Positions 1 to 12,277 of a stretch of DNA of 64,000 bases are shown piece after piece (the first letter of the stretch is position 1; every line of letters starts with the position of its first letter). The stretch is from Mermis nigrescens. Lineage: Eukaryota; Nematoda; Enoplea; Mermithida; Mermithidae. The notes under the pieces are model-generated. The model was not told the origin of the DNA. It worked only from the letters and a program-made list of their open reading frames with translations, and did no database searches. The position numbers and the translations under genes are program-made. The stretch lies in assembly GCA_036768485.1 (NCBI GenBank), contig JAVLUZ010000143.1, positions 6,760,480-6,824,479 of the forward strand, given 5' to 3'.

Positions 1-1430
1 AAATCGCTGCGGTCCAGTGATATTTTGTTTACCATTCAGTAAAAAAATTGCTGAACAGGAGTGACCATTTTTCTGAGGTTCAAAAGAGAGGTGACGGAAG
101 TGCAGTGACCATTTTTCTGAAGTTCAAAAGAGAGGTCACGGAAGTTCAGTGACCGTTTTTCTGAATTTCAAGAAAAGGTCACGGAACTGCAGTGGCCGTC
201 TTTCTGAATTTCAAAAAGGTCACGGAACTGCAGTGACCGTTTTTCTGAATTTCAACAAAAAGGTCATGGAACTTCATTGACCATTTTTCTGAATTTCAGA
301 AACCAGGTCACAGAACTGCAGTGACTAACGTGGGCAACAGCAAAATCCTGAGGGGTCTGCTGGGCCAAAATCGCCAAAAATTCAATTCTGGGGGGTCCGA
401 TAGATTCTCGGGGGAGGGGTTCCACACTGCTTACGCCCATGCGTGGCAGTGACTGTTTTCCTGAATTTCAGAAAAGTCGATGAAATGCAATAAGTTATAT
501 TATGAGCAAACATTGGCGCAGGGGGTTTGGGGGGTTTGTCTCCTCGGGAACTTAAAATACCCAAAGATTAGTGTAGACCCGACCCCTAGGTTTTCCAAAA
601 AGTGTTAGACAGTATTTTTACCGTAACTACTGCTTCTGAATAATGAATGCCTACCTTGCATACAGAAATTCGAATTAGGTAATAAGTTTTAGCACAGGTA
701 ATTTAATTGCATACATGTGGCCGCTTGAAGCTAAAATAAATATGTAGGTAGGATTTGTGCACACAAATGCGTAGGTGGGTCATTTTCGATTTCGATAGCT
801 GCAATCCGCCCATTCTAGGCTTAAAGCAGAGGCTGATTTTGATATTAGTCGGACGAGACCACTCATGGGCGCGATTGGTCTGTATTCGCCGAGAATTCGA
901 TGGACTACCAAAAATCGATTGATCCTCATATTTGAAGTTTTGGTGCTATGTTTAGCGAGTTTGCCCCATCGGACCCCCAGAATTTGGTCGCTGCTTAAAA
1001 TTCGATTTAATTGAACAGACTACAGCGAGCGAATAAGTATCTGATAACACTGTCGAAAATTTGGCATTTTTTAGTCAAAAAATTATCTAACGTTTAAAAG
1101 GCACACTTTCTATGATTTTTTGAAAAATCGACGACTGTGGGAATCACAGCTAATTTGATGGACCCGAATTCTGAAAAAAAACACCTCTCAATCATACTGC
1201 ACAATTTTAGGGCCAAAACGGCGTCAAAAAACAGTTAGTATAAATGCTAAAATAGCTTACAACTGGTCACTGGATAATTTCAAGCATTTGAGGGAAATGT
1301 TTAATTTATTTCCATTTGTATTCTTCCTTTCTCATTCCGAAATTCTATTGTTCTGATAGTACAGCCGGTAGATCTCAGCTTAATGCCTCTTGTGCATGTC
1401 TGATCTCACTTGAATTTATTATTTTCCGCC
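1..1430. repeat. Left arm of a large foldback-type inverted repeat
   Basis: This stretch is a diverged reverse complement of 3785-5545. Matching landmarks include the block at 1280-1420 (mirrored at 3795-3950), the block at 600-720 (mirrored at 4755-4860) and the outermost bases near 6-45 (mirrored near 5500-5540). The arm runs off the left window edge, so its true outer end and any target duplication are not visible. Long arms with internal tandem subrepeats are characteristic of Foldback-type DNA elements; that class assignment is inference. Confidence 0.8.
50..340. repeat. Minisatellite inside the left foldback arm
   Basis: About five imperfect units of roughly 55-60 bp repeat here. Each contains GTCACGGAA, GCAGTGACC and TTTTTCTGAA in that order. 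The same units, inverted, occupy about 5140-5500 in the other arm. No coding potential is evident. Confidence 0.8.
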
Positions 1431-3235
1431 TTTTCCGTCTGGAAAAACCAATTTAATTAAAAGTATTTAAGTTGGTATGTACTTCCTTCTCTATTCTAGA
1501 GTGTTCTTTAATTATTACTGTAATGTTCTTTTGTAACAACATCCAAAAAATATTTTCATTGGAAAATCACAACGTAATACAAGTATGTATGTACATGTAC
1601 ATATCTATATTACATCGTGCAGCGATGCAACCTAGGACGGCTTGGATAACACCTCAGTCTAGGGAGACACGATGATATTTTGGTTTGGGCAAAACTTACT
1701 TGACTGATCAAACTATATTTGTGTGTTTGGTGCGCAATGAAGACAAAAGATCCGCACATCTGGCGGATTCAGTTCGAGAAATTTGAGATGACCAGACCTA
1801 CAGTACACCCGTAATTAAGGCCCGCTGTAGATAGTGTATCTACACGAGCCGTTACTTGTACGGCCTTTGCGCACCTTAGTGCGCCAATTCCGACCATCCG
1901 GTCATTTGTTTCCACTTTGGCGACCCAGCCATATTTTCAGATCGACGATATGACATGCGGAGGCATTCCGACCACGCAGTGTCAATTGGTTGGACTCTTG
2001 TCGCTAGGCGTCGCGAGGGATACTATGATGCGACCTTTTTACTGTGGAACACCCCACAAGTCCCCTATCACTTTTCACATTTAAAACATAGGCGACATGA
2101 CCGCTATTCACGTTGAGCCTGTGCGGAGACCCGAAAAATCTATGTGCAAGTAGCACACAATTTCTGTCATAAAAACATTTCTTTTTTTCTTTTCTTCATA
2201 TATTACTGTAGGCCAATCCCCCTGAGGATGATTAGTCTGATTAGTTAGTTTGGTGGCGGTTTGGCCTTGCGTTTTTCGGCGTGTCGTTTCCGACTCTATC
2301 AGCGCCATTTCTTGTACATTGTTTTTGATTTGGTAAAAGCACGAAAATCAATTGTCTAGAGGTGCACTATACCGCAGGCAGTTGCGAATTGGGAATAGGC
2401 CGGCCTCTACATTATTCCCTGCCGGATTTCGTTGGGTAAAATCTTTATTTATCATTTTGTGCAAAATTTACAATTCCTCTTTCAAACCAAAAATCTATAA
2501 AAATTATTACATAATTTTTATAGTGGATGACAGCCCGGAGTAGAGCTCTTTGTTGTTGTGATTTAAGTACAGAGTGCTATTGGAACCAGAAATTTGTAAG
2601 TTGTTTCGCCATAGGTAATCTAGTGCGAAACCTTTTCTATTCTTTTCGCGAAAAATATTTCTTTTGGTCTAAAGAGGTCCAAGGACCTAGGGCAAATTCC
2701 GGGGTTATCTAATTACTCCTGGTTAAGATCTGCGGTCGGCATCTCCAACCCATAATCTCCATAGGTACCGGACCAATTACGTCCGTGGAGATTTTAGGTA
2801 GTAGGTATTCAGGGTCATTTTGGAAGAGTGCAGGTTTTTACCGCAGCTTCTTGACCAGCGCTAATTGTAGCATAGGTACTTAGGTAAGCCCCGAAGGTAC
2901 TTCATTGGGGTTTGTTGCTTTCGTAGTTGTTGTGTGTTGGGTATCTGTCCTGACGGCGTGCTGTCAGTTTAGCTATCCGTACATACTTCAAGTACTTAAT
3001 CAGCCAACTCATTTGCGCGCGCTAAGATACTCCAACAACTTGAAAGCGGGCAAAGCCCCAGAAGTTACACCGCATTGCAATCAATAGCAATCAAAAACGG
3101 CCTACTTTCTTATTTTCGGCTATTATGCTTCTTTATTGTGGGACGTACATACATACATACCTACATAAAACGTCTTATGAAACGTATATAGAAAGAACCA
3201 GCATAAAAATTATGGACTCGTGCCTAGCGTACGTG
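1431..3235. other. Foldback spacer, no gene recognised
   Basis: This is AT-rich sequence between the two inverted arms. Only short open stretches occur, with no recognisable protein domain, RNA gene or transposase motif. It may be the decayed internal region of the foldback element. Confidence 0.5.
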
Positions 3236-3508
3236 CACACATGGGTGTGGGGTGTGGGTTATGCACCCCCAGAAGTTGAAATACCCCCCCAGAAATCAAA
3301 ATACCCCCACAGAAAAAATTTATTTTTGCTTTTTTTGCAATTTTTTGATGCCATTGGATAGTGCTCGACGAGAAACGTCGAAAAATGGTGTCTTTTTCGC
3401 CATACAACCACTTTTAAGACAATTTTTTGACCTTTAAAAATTTTTTCACACCCCGCCCCCCAGAAAATTTTTCACTCCTCCCCAGAATTTCGGTGCTGCC
3501 CACCTATG
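3236..3508 (+). mobile_element. Family A hAT-like MITE
   Basis: The element starts CACACATGGG and ends CCCACCTATG, the two imperfect ends shared by about 20 copies in the window. Flanking 8-mers CGTACGTG and CGTAAGTG (one mismatch) are a plausible TSD. Inside are the conserved family A blocks: GATGCCATTGGATAGTGCTC, an inverted GAAACGTCGAAAAATGGTG block and C-runs near both ends. It is non-coding. Confidence 0.85.
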
Positions 3509-3784
3509 CGTAAGTGCCTACTAATATTCAAATTAATATGACAATCGGGTCGCCAGGCCAGAATATGTTTGTCTGTTTATACAGGACTGCTATACATACA
3601 GTAGGTAAACAGGTAGATTACTCCATAGCTGATTTGTACGACATCGATGATGAGTAGAGTGCACACAATTGCTTTTTCAAAGTTCTGCACGTAGCTGTGA
3701 ACGATACATACATTTTGCGCATTAGAAATTGATCATTTGCAATGAATTACATAAATCAGATAGTGTTTCGGAGTCGTTTGAGGG

Positions 3785-5545
3785 CAGGAAATATTAAATT
3801 CAAGTGAGATCAGACATGCACAAGGGGCATTAGACTGAGATCTACGAGCTGCACTATCAGAACGGAACAATACGATTCCAGAATGAGAAACGAAGAATAA
3901 AAACGGAAGTTAATTAAACATTTCCCTCAAATGCTTGAAATTATTTAGTAACTAGTTGTAACCTATTTTTGCATTTATACTGTCTTTGACGCCATTTTGG
4001 ACTTCAAATTGTGCAGTATGATCGAGAGGGGTTTTGGGGAATTCGGCACCAGAATGACTACAGACCCCATCAAATTAGCTGTGATTCCCACGGTCGTCGA
4101 TTTTTCAACAAATCATATAAAGTGTGCCTTTTAAACGTTGAAGATAACTTTTAGACTCAAAAATGTCAAATTTTTGACAGTGTTATCAGATACTTATTCG
4201 CTCGTTGTAGTTTGTTCAATTAAATCGAATTTTAAGCAGCGACCAAATTCTGGGGGTCCGATGGGGCAAACTCGCTAAACATAGCACCAAAACTTCAAAT
4301 ATGATGATCAATCGATTTTTGGTAGTCCATCGAATTCTCGGCGAATGCAGACCAATCTCGCCCATGAGTGGTCTCGTCCGACTAATATCAAAATCAGCCT
4401 CTGCTTAAAGCCTAGAATGGGCGGATTGCAGCTATCGGAATCGAAAATGTACCCATCTACGCATTAGTACAAATATATACCTGTTTATTTATGTAGCTTC
4501 ATGCGGCCACATGTATGCATACGTGGGCAGCAAGAGAATTATGGGGGTGCAAATTTTTCAAAGGTCAAAAAATGCCTTAAAAATGGTGGTATGGTATAAA
4601 AACACCATTTTTCGACGTTTCTCATCAAGCACTATCCATTGGCATCAAAAAATTGCGGTAAAAAACAGAAAAAAATTTTAAAAATTGAATTCTGGGGGGT
4701 ATTTTGATTTCTGGGGGGTATGCATACCCCCCACGCCCAGGTGTGCATGTATGTAATTAAATTGCCTGTGCCAAAACTTATTACCTAATTCGAATTTCTG
4801 TATGCAAGGTAGGCATTCATTATTCAGAAACAGTAGTTACGGTAAAAATACTGTCTAACACTTTTTGGGAAAGCTAGGGTCGGGTCTAGCTACTAATCTT
4901 TGGGTATTTTAAGTTCACGGCGAGACAAACCTCCCAAACCCCTGCGCCAGTGTTTGCTCATAACATAACTTATTGCACTTCATCGACTTTCTGAAATTCA
5001 GGAAAAGTCACTGCCACGCAAGGGTATGAGGAGTCTGAAGCCCTCCCCCGAGAATCTAGCGGAGACCCCAGAATTAAATTTTTTGGCGATTTTGCCCCAG
5101 CGGTCCCCCAGGATTTTGCTGCTGCCCATGTTTGTCACTGCAGTTCTGTGACATGGTTTCTGAAATTCAGAAAAATGGTCAATAAAGTTCCGTGACCTTT
5201 TTGTTGAAATTAAAAAAAACGGTCACTGCAGTTCCGTGACATCTTGTTTGAAATTCAGGAAAATGGTCACTGCAGTTCCGTGTCCTTTTCTGAAATTCAG
5301 AAAAACGGTCACTGCAGTTCCGTGACCTTTTCTTGAAATCCAGAAAAACATCACTGAACTTCCGTGACCTCTCTTTTGAACTTCAGCAAAATGGTCACTG
5401 CACTTCCGTGACCTCTTTTTGAACTTCAGAAAAATGGTCACTGCACTTCTGTGACCTCTCCTTGAACTTCAGAAAAATGGTCACTCCTGTTCAGTGATTT
5501 TTTACTGAATGGTAAACAAAATATCACTGAACCGCAGTGACCGTT
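3785..5545. repeat. Right arm of the foldback inverted repeat
   Basis: This is the reverse complement of 1-1430 with moderate divergence. It is longer than the left arm mainly because a family A MITE (4518-4745) inserted into it after the arms formed. The outer part (about 5140-5500) carries the inverted 55-60 bp minisatellite units. Confidence 0.8.
4518..4745 (-). mobile_element. Family A MITE inside the foldback arm, perfect TSD
   Basis: Ends are CATACGTGGGC and GCCCAGGTGTG. The flanking 8-mer CATGTATG is identical on both sides. The left foldback arm near 705-715 has the uninterrupted site (GCATACATGTGGCC, one copy of the target in reverse complement), which acts as an internal empty-site control. 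Confidence 0.93.
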
Positions 5546-6164
5546 TTTCTGAAGTGCACACTGGCGCCAGTGTGGTTCCTTTCTGTTGTGGTAATTAATA
5601 CAAGATCCCTTAACCCGCAAAAATCGGGCTACAAAAGTGGTTTGAAATTTTGCTGTAGCGGCTTTATAATGTCGCATCAAATCCATATATGTACTGTAGA
5701 ATATCTCAACTATGGCGCTAGCTGAATACACTTTTGAAGGCACTTTAAATTCTTTCAAAAACTTTAAAGCTTAATGAAAGCGACATAGGTACCATCTATG
5801 GTATGGTATGTATGTACTACATATGTGCATAGTACATTTATATGCATTTAATTTTAACTTTGCGGCTTGGTCATGAAGCCGGTTCCAGCTCTTAAGAGCC
5901 AAACTCACCCAGATTTCCACAGCACAGAGTTAATAACATTCACGATAGCCAAGCGGATTCACTTTACTCGTACATTCCATTATAGCAGAGTACCAGTTGG
6001 TTATTTTTTAACCTCAGTGTTCACCCGGCAAATTAGTTCCCCCACTAGTACCCGATTTCTTCATCGCTCGGCCGGCAATCTATGAAAGAATTAACTATGT
6101 TTGTACATACCTACATACTCTGTCAAGCAATGAAAAAGTCGATTGGCACAGTAATAATGATTAC
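5546..6164. other. No feature recognised
   Basis: AT-rich sequence between the foldback arm and the retrotransposon. There are short open stretches on both strands without recognisable domains. The last four bases, TTAC, are the left target duplication of the retrotransposon block. Confidence 0.5.
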
Positions 6165-7192
6165 TGTAAACGTAGGGCGAACCTACATTCACTTGCTTAC
6201 TTATACCCGAAGCTTAAGCTCACGCGCTCGCACAAAAGGCGACTCGGGGTAAGGCCCGGCCTATCAAGATAGCCCGGCCCTCTACTGCGCGCACCTAGTG
6301 AAACTTACTTACTTAACCCCTTTTGAGATTAAGTACCTAAATAATGTTAGTTCCCCGGAAACCTAATTGAGGGCTCAAAAAGATTATTATTTAACTTTTT
6401 TGGGACCGAATTCCGGTGCTTGAAGATATTGAAGATTCCTAAGTATAGTGTAGCACAAGGACAGAATTCAACAGCACGGAAATTCAAACCGAGCCCAATC
6501 ATCGTTAATTAAATCATTAATTTTTACAATATTTTTGGACAGAAAATTATGAAGCAATGAAAAACGCGACAGCATGAAGATGCATGCTGCCGACTGTCGT
6601 GTTTCGCTAATCAGTTAAAAACAACATTATAATTGTGAGGGCACGTAGCCCGCCAATGGCATACAACTATTGCCGAGATGGCACACAAATAAAACAATAA
6701 ATGCGTAAAGGTGAAAAAAGCCTGCCCACTACGCGACGAATTACTACGAGATTTTCCTGCAGCCACACAGGGGAAAACACAGGGATACTACGTGCGGAAA
6801 AATGCGTCGCACGGAAAAGAAAACAGGCACAGCATAGAAGCTGGCGAAAAACCGGAAAGCTCAATGTAAAATGAAAAATTCTTAAAGTGGGAATGATCGT
6901 AATATCGTCAAAACTGCGCTCGCACACAGTTTTTAACAATACAAAAAAGAGGCGTATCAAATGCGGACAAAGAAACGTGGAATGGATCTACGAGAATAAC
7001 AATAGGCCTATGGGCAAAGCTTACGGTAAAGAATGTACAAACGAAATAGACACGAATATGAGACACACACATATGGAGTTTTAACACACATATGATATGA
7101 TAGCACACATACCAATTCGTACTCAAGTTGCATTAAGCTCCGATTGCCCATTTTCCTATACCGGATTTTTATTGAAAATATGTGTGGGAAAG
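6165..7192 (-). repeat. 3' LTR of outer element, truncated
   Basis: Matches the complete LTR at 25447-26688 from its TGTAAACG end to about 7192. It then jumps to sequence that in the plus copy lies near 23045, upstream of the LTR. The polypurine tract and about 500 bp of U3 are therefore deleted. Confidence 0.88.
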
Positions 7193-8245
7193 TATACAGC
7201 AAAATAAAAATATACATGGAAAATAATGAATAACGGAGATATGTAAAAAGATAGTGAGAAAAAAGTGTCCTAAGGTGGAGAGAAAAAACATTGGGAAAAA
7301 AGTGGCTGCAGGAAAAGTAACTAATAAACAAAAAATTTACGGAAAAAATGAATTAAACGAAAATATACAAACTGCTGGCGGTCGGTATGTTGTCCTGGCA
7401 CAGCGAAATCAAATGATGAGCAAATAATCAAGTGCGGCAATCTGGTTGATCGCCGAGGCAAATACGACTGAGCGGTACGACGACCATCAGTCGTGCGCAA
7501 ATAATCTGGCATAATGCGCGACGTAGAATGAGCGTGGTTGTTTCCACGCGACGGAATAGGCGTAAAATGCGGCGCGGCAATTTGCTGCTGGACAGGATAA
7601 CGATCCTGCAATTGCGTAACCGTAACGCGTGGCACAGAAACAGTCATCAGAGCTGGGCAATGCGGCGCAGCTGAACCGCAACGGCGATGATTGTCTGAAC
7701 GCGACGGACGTGGACTGCGACGGCCCGAAGCAGACGGTTGGGCCGCCGGTTGAGCAGAAGTTTGCGAAGCCAATTGTTCGGCTCTGAGTGGCGCAGCGTA
7801 ACTGACAACTACGTTTGACACGATTATAATGACGTTGACGCGACATAAGACGTTCGGTAGGTTGCGACCAAACGTTCGGCTGACGAACCGTAGAAGTAAT
7901 AGCAAAATTGGTAGTACGGCAAATATGGAATGATTGTGGCGTTTCCTCAATAGCCTGCATAGACCTACGGTCGTGTCGCTCTTGTTCCATGCGACGATGG
8001 CGTAAGGCGATTTGACCTTCAATAGATAAATCGACGGTAGATTGACGCAGTTTAGTGGGCGGCTTGTCCGTACGAAGTCGCAGACGCGTCGCGGTTGCTT
8101 AGACGGTTGCGAACTTCTTCTAATTGGCCTGGAAGAGTTATATCCAAGTAACCTTGGATTTGTTGGCAGTGCGGCATAGCGTGAAAAAACGAGTGGACAC
8201 GTGATTGGCAGGATCCGTGCGCGATCAAATTAACTGGATTCGCTT
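7193..8245 (-). pseudogene. ORF4-like 3' coding region (outer copy), unrecognised
   Basis: Open on the minus strand over most of 7487-8022 in two frames, so at least one frameshift separates its parts. The homologous ORF of the plus copy is at 22025-22753. The putative start there is an ATG, but here the same codon reads ACG near 8220. The product would be rich in Arg, Ser, Ala and Pro with low-complexity patches and no recognisable enzyme motif, signal peptide or membrane segment. It may be the C-terminal part of ORF3 split off by mutation, or a separate basic protein. Confidence 0.45.
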
Positions 8246-9879
8246 ATGCGCGGTAAATAAGTCAGTGGTTGTCTCAATAATTTCAGGAAACTCGACGGAA
8301 ACTTCTTTTGGAAACGGATTGAAAAGCTCTTTCCACGAAAATTGATCTAAGCATATGTCGAATCTGTTTGACCATGCACCAAGCAATTTGAGGTTCTCGA
8401 TACCAAAATAGGAATCTTAAAAACCGATTGTCGAGGAATTGAAGAAGTAGTGGCGCGGACATGAAAGTCGTTGATTGAAAAGATGGAATGAAACGGAAAG
8501 TTGACTTGTATTCTTCGAAAAATTCGTTCATTGAACTGAAGATATCAGCCATTTGGCGAATTGTTAACGCCAAAGGAGCATGAATGTCGGGCGCAGGTGT
8601 AAGACGATGTGGAAAAAATTCCGATGGAATTGTGTAGTTGGCTCGACGCACGATTTGAGGTGGTTCTAGCAACCTTGGATGATTGGCTACGAACTCTAAA
8701 CCAACTTCATAGACCATTGAACCGGTTGTGACGTAGAATCGAGTTAGACGAAAAGTTGAATTGTTGTAGAAAGGACGCGGATGTTGCGTGAATTTGCTGA
8801 GAAACGGGATTGGCAAGGCCGGTCGAATTTCGATTGACATATTTTGCGCGGATTGTTGACCGCTTAGAACAACTCAAGGCAATGATTGTTGCTCGTTGGC
8901 CTGATATACATTGTTGAAACTAGTCAAAATACGTTCGATATATTTGTTTGCATTTGCAATTAGAGTTTCGATCAGCGGATTAGCGAATTCTTGTCCCAAA
9001 AGGTTGACAAGATGAGCTCGGAAATCTTCTGTGTACATCCGATAGGCATGTTCAGCTTCCTGGCTCACCAAGAAATCTCGTTTTTGGGCAAATTCTTGCG
9101 CTTGTTGCTTGTTAAGCAACAGTGGCGCACGTTCCTTTGGTTCTTCGTGATATTTGTCCACAACCTCTAAATCTTTGAAAAATCTTTCGTGCACAGCCTG
9201 AGCAAATTCATCTTCCAATTTTCGAATATGATCGCTTTTTTCTTTCGTTTTGCCTTCCGGAACGATCAGATATTTGTAACTGCAAGTCGGCTGATCTTGC
9301 ATCATCATTTCTTCTTCAGCTGTGATTGCTGGCTGAGATGTTTGCGGAGGCTCCGCTACATCTTCACTTGGACTTCCGGAAGCTTCGTCGACAACTTCAA
9401 AAACTTCTTCATCATAGTTGAGGGCTTCTTCCTCATTTTTGTAGACTTTATCAGGATATTTCGGCTCTGTATCTGGCCGTGAGATGGAAGTTGGCGCACT
9501 TGTGCGCTGATCATTGTCGGTAGACGGAGGTGCAGAGACGAAAGGAGTTTGAGACAAAGATGCAGTCGATTCTTGTGACGCTTCTGGTGCTAACGTGAAA
9601 GCTGGTTGCACCATTTCGATGTCTGATTTGTTATCATCATCGTCATATTCCTCTGCGCTCTCATCGAAGCTAGAGTTAGAATGTCTACGATCACGTTTTC
9701 CCTTTTTGAATTCTTCAGCCTTTTCTTTCTTTTTCTGTTCCGCAATATCTCTGCGTTTGATTCTCTCGGCGAGCTCTGCTTTAGATTTCGCAGGCATTGA
9801 GCCGGCTTGAGCCAAAGGCATATCAAATTTTCGATCCTTTTCGACTTTCTGATTTCCGGACATTTCATCTCCGGCGAAT
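8246..9879 (-). pseudogene. ORF3 linker and C-terminal region (outer copy)
   Basis: This continues the exonuclease-bearing ORF on the minus strand. It first encodes a highly charged Lys/Glu/Asp-rich linker, with acidic runs near 9620-9660, followed by about 300 residues of more ordinary composition. An in-frame TGA near 8874 interrupts it; the plus copy has AGA there, so ORF3 originally ran through. The C-terminal segment contains a conserved stretch rich in Phe, Pro and Tyr, which I do not recognise. No transmembrane helix or fusion-peptide pattern is evident, so it does not look like an envelope glycoprotein despite its env-like position. Confidence 0.6.
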
Positions 9880-10945
9880 TGCTCTCTATTGGTCGGAGCC
9901 GTTAGAGCAATATATGAGCGATCAACTGCATGACGCACTATCAAAAGATACAGATCCAGAGCACCGAGTGGATCGGTGATTAGATATCGAACCATATGAT
10001 CTGGCAATGGAGCTCAATTCCAAGCTTGACCTACTGCCGTTCTGGCTGACCGACAAATTTGTAGATTGAACATATACTGTAAAAGCGTTTGGAGACAATG
10101 ATTTGCCAGGCGTAGTTGCTACAGTTCTGGTGAAATTTGTTGGCGAGCGGAAGAGTATCAATTATTTGAGCCTCAAACACGTTGCGTTCGAATAACTCGT
10201 GATGCCTCTGACGCTGACGGCGACTTTGCTGATAGTGTTCCCAAGCAAAAAGATGTGTCGCATACACATGAAAATATGCAATGCGGTCATTATCTGATCC
10301 GTGGCAAGCAAAGGCGACATCTGATAGTCGAATGGTGAGCAACTCATGTAGGCCAAAAGGCGGAAGTGGGAACTGTGCGACGTCCCACACAAAAACTTGA
10401 CCGCGAACTGTCGCGATTTGGATGAAACGGACAAATGGACCGTTTGAATCGTGATGCGTGGCCCTTATGGCCCGATACTGATCATCCCATTGGGAATATG
10501 GCAGAAAAACGCGATCATTAACAAACTCTGAGTCAAAGCCAAAAAGAAAACGACCATTTACGGCGTTCATCGGCGCAAGAATAGCGACAATGGCCGCATA
10601 TGACTGTGCGGGCGAATCTACGAAGACTATACGGATATTGCTGGCTGGGACATATGGCGCAGTCAGTGGCGCTCTGCCAAAATGCTCAAAATACCAATGA
10701 CGTTGAGCCATGATGCGACGATAACGCTGAGGTTCAGCACGCGGGCTTACAGGCGCTATATCGGCAATGAAGCCGGCACGCCCAATATGTGGAGACTCTT
10801 GACCCGTAGGTCCTGAGCGTAGCTGCAAGCCTGCAGCTGCCGCATGCAAGGCTATGAGGAATTCTGTGACATTGGACGGCGTATGGCCGTTGCAATTGAA
10901 CTCTGGACGGTTGTTATCCAAGTTTTCTGACGGTTTGTCGGACAT
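9880..10945 (-). pseudogene. ORF3 N-terminus: RNase D-like DEDDy exonuclease (outer copy)
   Basis: ORF3 starts with ATG at 10945, 94 nt inside the integrase ORF and in another frame. After about 100 N-terminal residues it shows the layout of a DEDD 3'-5' exonuclease (the DNA_pol_A_exo1/RNase D family). Motif I is GFDSEF (Asp and Glu at residues 138 and 140; Asp codon 10532-10534). Next comes a beta-strand block FVRFIQIATVRGQVFVWDV, typical of the family. Motif II is ACHGSDNDRIAYF (Asp near residue 220), followed by IIDT. Motif III is YLITD, preceded by a Trp...PLP stretch as in RNase D (Asp codon 9972-9974). All four acidic residues are present. A frameshift near 10030-10140 separates motif III from the rest, so this copy is broken. 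Family knowledge predicts metal-dependent 3' exonuclease activity; its role in the element is unknown. Confidence 0.8.
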
Positions 10946-12277
10946 AGTTGAGTAAAATAGTGTTCTGAAAAAGGGTAAACGTTATTTAGGGGAACTGCAT
11001 GATTAGATTTAGACATAACGAGTAGATGGACGGGAACGCATTCCTTTTTATGGCGTTCACTAGCCGGTAATTCTGAGAAATCTATGACTATCCCAGGGCA
11101 GACGGGACGACGTGGGACCTGAACTAGTACGATATCGCCTGGAATATATGCGCGTTTCTCCGAAATTAAATCGGAAAATGGCAATTTTGGCGATTGCAAT
11201 AACCTATTTTGATGAACTAAGTGAGTCACGAGCGGATTGTGAATATAGACAATCCGAGCTGTTTCGGAAGTTGGCAGTTCAGTGATGCGATATGGACCCA
11301 CTTGCTTAGGAGCAAGTTTGCCTTGGTTCGACGGAATAACTGCTTTGTTATTCAGATAAACAATATCGTTAACCGAAAAAGTTGTTTCGGAAACATTTTT
11401 ATCATATTGTCGCTTCTGATGCATACGCGCTTTCGCTAAATTAGTGGCTGCAGCCTCGTGTAAGTCACGTAGGGAGTGAACTAGGCTGGCTAAGTACGCT
11501 TCAACTTGGTTAGACGATTCAGGGTCAAGGGTTAAATCATTCAAGATTTGAATATCTAACGGAAAAGATGGCTCTCGACCATAAAGTAAGACAAATGGCG
11601 ATAAATTTGTCGAGGCTTGAGGCGTTGCTCGATAAGCAAACAATGCAAATGGGAGATACTGTTCCCAATCATATTGATCACGAGCAGTTAGCTTCGATAA
11701 ACAGTCAATCAATGTTTGATTATACCTCTCAACCAAACCATCACATTGGGGATGGTACGGTGTTGTAAAATTTTCTGGATATGCAATATTTTGCATATTT
11801 CAGAAACTAACGTTGATGTAAAATTCGATCCTTGATCTGTCAAAAAACGTCTAGGCACTCCGTGTCTGGGTATAATTTCACGAAGCAAAAGATTTGCGAT
11901 CGTAGTAGCTTTTATGTCCGAAACAGGATATGCTTCTACATATTTCGTGAAATAATCCATGAAAACTACAACTTGATCATTTCCAGAGATAGATTTTGGC
12001 ATGTGAAGACAATCACATGCGATGAGATCAAAAGGAGCACTAACTTCAATCGGTTTTAGGGGTACCAATGCTGGAATTGACGAAATCTTACGTTGCAGAC
12101 ATGTATGGCAATTTTCGCACCATGCAATGACATCGTTTTCCATTCTTGGCCACCAATATCTCATTTGGATATTGGGCAAAATTTTTCGGGCTGAGAAATG
12201 AGCACCAAGAATTGAGTCATGAAATTCTGATAGGATAAAACGACGTAGAGATTTAGGTATGACGAGTTGATAGATGA
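10852..12277 (-). pseudogene. Integrase region of pol (outer copy), 5' truncated
   Basis: Minus-strand fragments at 11709-12277 and 10852-11796 encode a gypsy-type integrase. Visible are the CENCHTCLQRK zinc-finger cysteines, the catalytic-core Asp in ACDCLHMPK, the second Asp in LTDQGSNF and, after a frameshift, the Glu in GLVERYN, i.e. a D,D35E core. A C-terminal VGPYRI block resembles the GPY/F module of Ty3/gypsy integrases. The fragment ends abruptly at about 12277, where sequence switches to the LTR of the plus copy. ORF3 begins inside its last 94 nt. Confidence 0.9.

Noticed and set aside
50..340. CRISPR-like array of regularly spaced repeats
   Set aside because: Units are imperfect, directly adjoining minisatellite repeats in a eukaryotic foldback arm, without unique spacers or cas genes.
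5438..5758. Minus-strand 106-codon open frame at the foldback edge
   Set aside because: More than a third is minisatellite translation and the rest has no recognisable similarity.
9189..9482. Plus-strand 97-codon open frame rich in Phe
   Set aside because: It is the antisense shadow of the charged ORF3 linker.
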